Positions 25,197 to 26,913 of a DNA stretch of 26,913 bases are shown piece after piece (within the stretch, counting starts at the first letter, position 1; the number at the start of each line of letters is the position of its first letter). The notes under the pieces were generated by a model that worked only from the letters and a program-made list of their open reading frames with translations, had not been told where the DNA came from and made no database searches. Source of the stretch: JBOCEF01 sp047610385 (lineage in GTDB: Bacteria > Pseudomonadota > Alphaproteobacteria > Rhodobacterales > Rhodobacteraceae); NCBI GenBank assembly GCA_047610385.1, contig JBLGAC010000056.1:1-26913 (forward strand), written 5' to 3'. The translations under genes were made by a program, and so were the position numbers.

Positions 25197-25895
25197 ATGA
25201 CTTCGCCCGTCAGTGCGCCGACCATCGAAATCGACATCGCATCAGACATCGTGTGCCCGTGGTGCGTGATCGGCTGGAAGCAGCTGGACCGCGCGATCAA
25301 GCAAACCGGCATCGCCGCGCAGGTCCGCTGGCATCCGTTTGAGCTGAACCCCGGCATGGGCCCCGAAGGCCAGAACATCCGCGAACATGTGGCCGAGAAA
25401 TACGGATCGACCCCCGAAGACAGCGCCAAGGCGCGCGCGCACATCGCAGCGCTTGGGGACCAGCTGGGGGTCACATTCGCGTTCGACGAAAATTCGCGCA
25501 TCTACAACACATTCGACGCCCATCGCCTGCTGCACTGGGCAGGCACCCAAGGGCTGGGGCATCAGTTGAAACTGGCGCTGTTCACCGCCTATTTCACCGA
25601 TCGCCGCAATGTCAGCGACCGCGCCGTGCTGGTCGATGTCGCCAAGGCCGTGGGCTTTGACGCCGCCGATGTGGAAAAGGTGCTGGCAGACGGGCTTTTC
25701 GCCGAAGAGGTCCGCAAGGGGGAGCAGTTCTGGCACGAAAACGGCGTGTCCGGCGTGCCAGCCATGGTGTTCCAGCGCAAACATCTGGTGACCGGCGCGC
25801 AGGGTGAGGACCGCTACGCCGACATCCTGCGCCAGGTCGCGGCCCAGATCGCGGCCCAGATCGCGGCAGAGCCTGCCACAAAGCCCGCTACCTAG
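25197..25895 (+). CDS. DsbA-family oxidoreductase, FrnE-like
   Basis: A 232-residue thioredoxin-fold protein with CPWC (about residues 20-23, SDIVCPWCVIGW), the helical insertion of the FrnE/HCCA-isomerase group, and the cis-Pro loop GVSGVPAMVF. There is no signal peptide, so it acts in the cytoplasm, probably in thiol-disulfide or glutathione-linked chemistry. AAAGGA lies 6 nt before the ATG at 25197. The C-terminus has an AAQI repeat from a 12-bp tandem duplication near 25840-25866. The TAG stop (25893-25895) sits exactly at the left end of an IS5-family element: TA belongs to the target and G to the IS, but the uninterrupted target would also read TAG, so the protein is unchanged. Confidence 0.9.
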   Translation: MTSPVSAPTIEIDIASDIVCPWCVIGWKQLDRAIKQTGIAAQVRWHPFELNPGMGPEGQNIREHVAEKYGSTPEDSAKARAHIAALGDQLGVTFAFDENSRIYNTFDAHRLLHWAGTQGLGHQLKLALFTAYFTDRRNVSDRAVLVDVAKAVGFDAADVEKVLADGLFAEEVRKGEQFWHENGVSGVPAMVFQRKHLVTGAQGEDRYADILRQVAAQIAAQIAAEPATKPAT

Positions 25896-26329
25896 GCCGT
25901 GTGGACAAAGCGCATCCAGCGATGGATTGCGGCGAGTTTCACGAAGCCGAGGAAGCTTTCGGCGGTCTTGTCGTAGCGGGTGGCGACGCGGCGAAACTGC
26001 TTCAAGAAGCCCATCATGCACTTGATGCAATTTCGCCTGGCATAGCGGCGACGGTCGAGCGTGCCAGGCGCTTTGCGGTTCGACTTCCACGGAATAATGG
26101 GGCGCGCGCCGCGCAGATATAACTCCGCGCGCAGGCTGTCGGCATCATAGCCTTTGTCGGCGAGCAGTTCGCGCGGCCGGGCCTCGCCAAGCGCGAGCAG
26201 GTCCGGCGCGGCGGCGATATCAGCGGTCTGGCCGGGCGTCAGGTGCAAGGCCAGCGGCAATCCATTCGCGTCAGACAGGACGTGGATCTTGGTCGAGACC
26301 CCGCCACGGGACCGGCCCAAGGCATTCAA
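25892..26329 (-). CDS. IS5-family transposase, C-terminal reading frame (orfB)
   Basis: A 145-residue frame from TTG 26329 with the middle DDE Asp region (STKIHVLSDANGLPLALHLT), LLADKGYDADSLR and the C-terminal RRRYARRNCIKCMMGFLKQF-RRVATRYDKTA. The usual RNxIE...F..LK motif reads RNCIKCMMGFLKQF, so the catalytic Glu appears to be Lys here. The stop TAG (25892-25894) is supplied by the target CTAG and not by the IS itself, a feature known in IS870-type elements. Confidence 0.85.
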   Translation of the reverse strand: MNALGRSRGGVSTKIHVLSDANGLPLALHLTPGQTADIAAAPDLLALGEARPRELLADKGYDADSLRAELYLRGARPIIPWKSNRKAPGTLDRRRYARRNCIKCMMGFLKQFRRVATRYDKTAESFLGFVKLAAIHRWMRFVHTA

Positions 26330-26779
26330 ATTAATCCCCCTTTTCTGGCCCCGGCGCTGTGCTGGTGCGCCCCCTCTCGCGCATGCAAGCCTGCGCTGCC
26401 GGGCAACGGAATCACGGTGCTGTCGATCATCTGGATCGTGAGATCGCCCGCACCGCTTGCAGCAACCGCCGCCAAGATTTCCTCATAGAGCCCGGCGCCC
26501 GGTCATCGTGCGAACCTGCGCCACACAGTGTTCCATTTGCCGAAGCGTTCAGGCAGGTCGCGCTAGGACGAGCCGGTCCGGGCGATCCAGAAGATGCCTT
26601 CCAGAACCCGCCGGTTGTCGATCGAAGGGCGGCATGCACGCCCGCGCTCAGACGGCAGAAACGGCGCGAGCAGCGCCCACGTCGCGTCGTCGATGATGTC
26701 TCGGTCCAAGGCTGGCTCCCATTTTCCAGCCTTGAATCATGCCGATGGGGCTATGGGAATCCCCTTTGTCCACACGGCC
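25895..26779 (-). mobile_element. IS5-family element (IS427/IS870-like) inserted in a CTAG target
   Basis: Both ends carry the inverted repeat GGCCGTGTGGACAAAG (25895-25910, and inverted at 26764-26779), flanked by TA on each side (25893-25894, 26780-26781), a 2-bp duplication within CTAG. The 885-bp element carries two overlapping minus-strand reading frames with a -1 relation near an A4G5 run (plus-strand C5T4, about 26336-26344), as in elements that use frameshifting. The first frame contains two stops, so this copy is probably inactive unless a second copy acts in trans. Confidence 0.88.
26326..26709 (-). pseudogene. IS5-family transposase, N-terminal reading frame (orfA) with two in-frame stops
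   Basis: From TTG 26709 the frame reads DRDIIDDATWALLAPFLPSE, IDNRRVLEGIFWIARTGSS, stop, RDLPERFGKWNTVWRRFAR, stop, and then on through IQMIDSTVIPLPGSAG (the first catalytic Asp) to TGA at 26326-26328. The two stops, TAG at 26563-26565 and TGA at 26503-26505, both replace Trp codons expected in SSWRDLP and ARW. The rest of the frame is well preserved, so inactivation looks recent. Confidence 0.85.
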
Positions 26780-26791
26780 TAGGCTCAGGAC

Positions 26792-26913
26792 TCATAACCA
26801 GAATATGACGGTTGCAGCGATGCAGATGGCACTCATGAACGTGTGTGCGGATCGGTCATATCGGGTTGCGATGCGGCACCAGTCCTTAAGCCTGCCGAAC
26901 ATGCGCTCGACCA
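26792..26913 (-). CDS. C-terminal end of another IS5-family transposase (cut by the window edge)
   Basis: The minus-strand frame from the window edge to TGA 26792-26794 reads VERMFGRLKDWCRIATRYDR, then SAHTFMSAICIAATVIFWL. This is the Glu-containing end of the DDE domain of an IS5-family element different from the neighbour. Only 40 residues are in the window. Its outer end (about TAGGCTCAGGACTCATAACC, 26780 onward) abuts the target duplication of the other IS, so the two elements are nested or adjacent at the 3' end of the DsbA-like gene. Confidence 0.75.
   Translation of the reverse strand, partial: VERMFGRLKDWCRIATRYDRSAHTFMSAICIAATVIFWL

Noticed and set aside
25840..25866. 12-bp tandem repeat at the end of the DsbA-like gene as a regulatory repeat
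   Set aside because: It is in frame and simply encodes an AAQI repeat in a flexible tail.
1..26913. CRISPR arrays, tRNA and rRNA genes
   Set aside because: No regularly spaced repeats, cloverleaf-like sequences or rRNA signatures were seen on either strand.

Overview
The window looks like a chromosomal segment from an alphaproteobacterium, most likely a Rhodobacteraceae (Roseobacter-group) member. The reasons are GC-rich coding DNA, many ATGA/GTGA translational couplings, a remnant VPLPA-CTERM-like sorting signal, fragments of very large cadherin/lectin-like repeat proteins, and several IS5- and IS3-family insertion sequences. All family calls come from motif recognition by eye; no database search was possible.

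The centre (about 4.2-16.0 kb) is an intact, compact catabolic locus. A LysR regulator (minus strand) faces an eleven-gene plus-strand operon. In order it encodes an isochorismatase-like amidohydrolase (BiuH/RutB type), a Tat-exported NMT1/THI5-like binding protein, an SDR oxidoreductase, a dihydroorotase/hydantoinase-like cyclic amidase, an ABC ATPase and ABC permease, a second (Sec-exported) NMT1/THI5-like binding protein, a cytosine-deaminase/chlorohydrolase-like amidohydrolase, a cyanuric acid amidohydrolase/barbiturase-family ring-opening enzyme with all three Ser/Lys pairs visible, a DUF3830-like small protein, a LOG-family nucleotide phosphoribohydrolase and a Nudix hydrolase. This combination is best read as uptake, deamination, ring opening and linear-amide hydrolysis of a nitrogen heterocycle (oxidised pyrimidine, triazine or hydantoin-like), with two nucleotide-cleaning enzymes at the end. 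No allophanate hydrolase or amidase-signature ureidomalonase is seen, so the pathway does not match either textbook cyanurate or barbiturate degradation. This is the best candidate for an undescribed system.

The flanks are eroded. On the left are the C-terminal tail of an unknown gene, a largely empty 1.3 kb, a frameshifted and nonsense-interrupted remnant of a large repeat protein, and an IS5 remnant. On the right are a second fragment of a similar repeat protein, a broken CTERM-signal protein, IS5 and IS3 remnants around a small HTH/zinc-ribbon gene, a macAB-like efflux operon with a marR-like gene in which three of four genes are disrupted, a cytochrome P450 N-terminal stub, an intact DsbA/FrnE-like gene, a nearly intact IS5-family element carrying two in-frame stops, and the end of another IS5 element. 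AT-rich islands of 150-250 bp sit at most junctions between intact and remnant DNA.

Several frameshifts lie at poly-G/C runs (G7, C8), so either real gene decay, slipped-strand variation or sequencing error could explain them. Read-level inspection would separate these.
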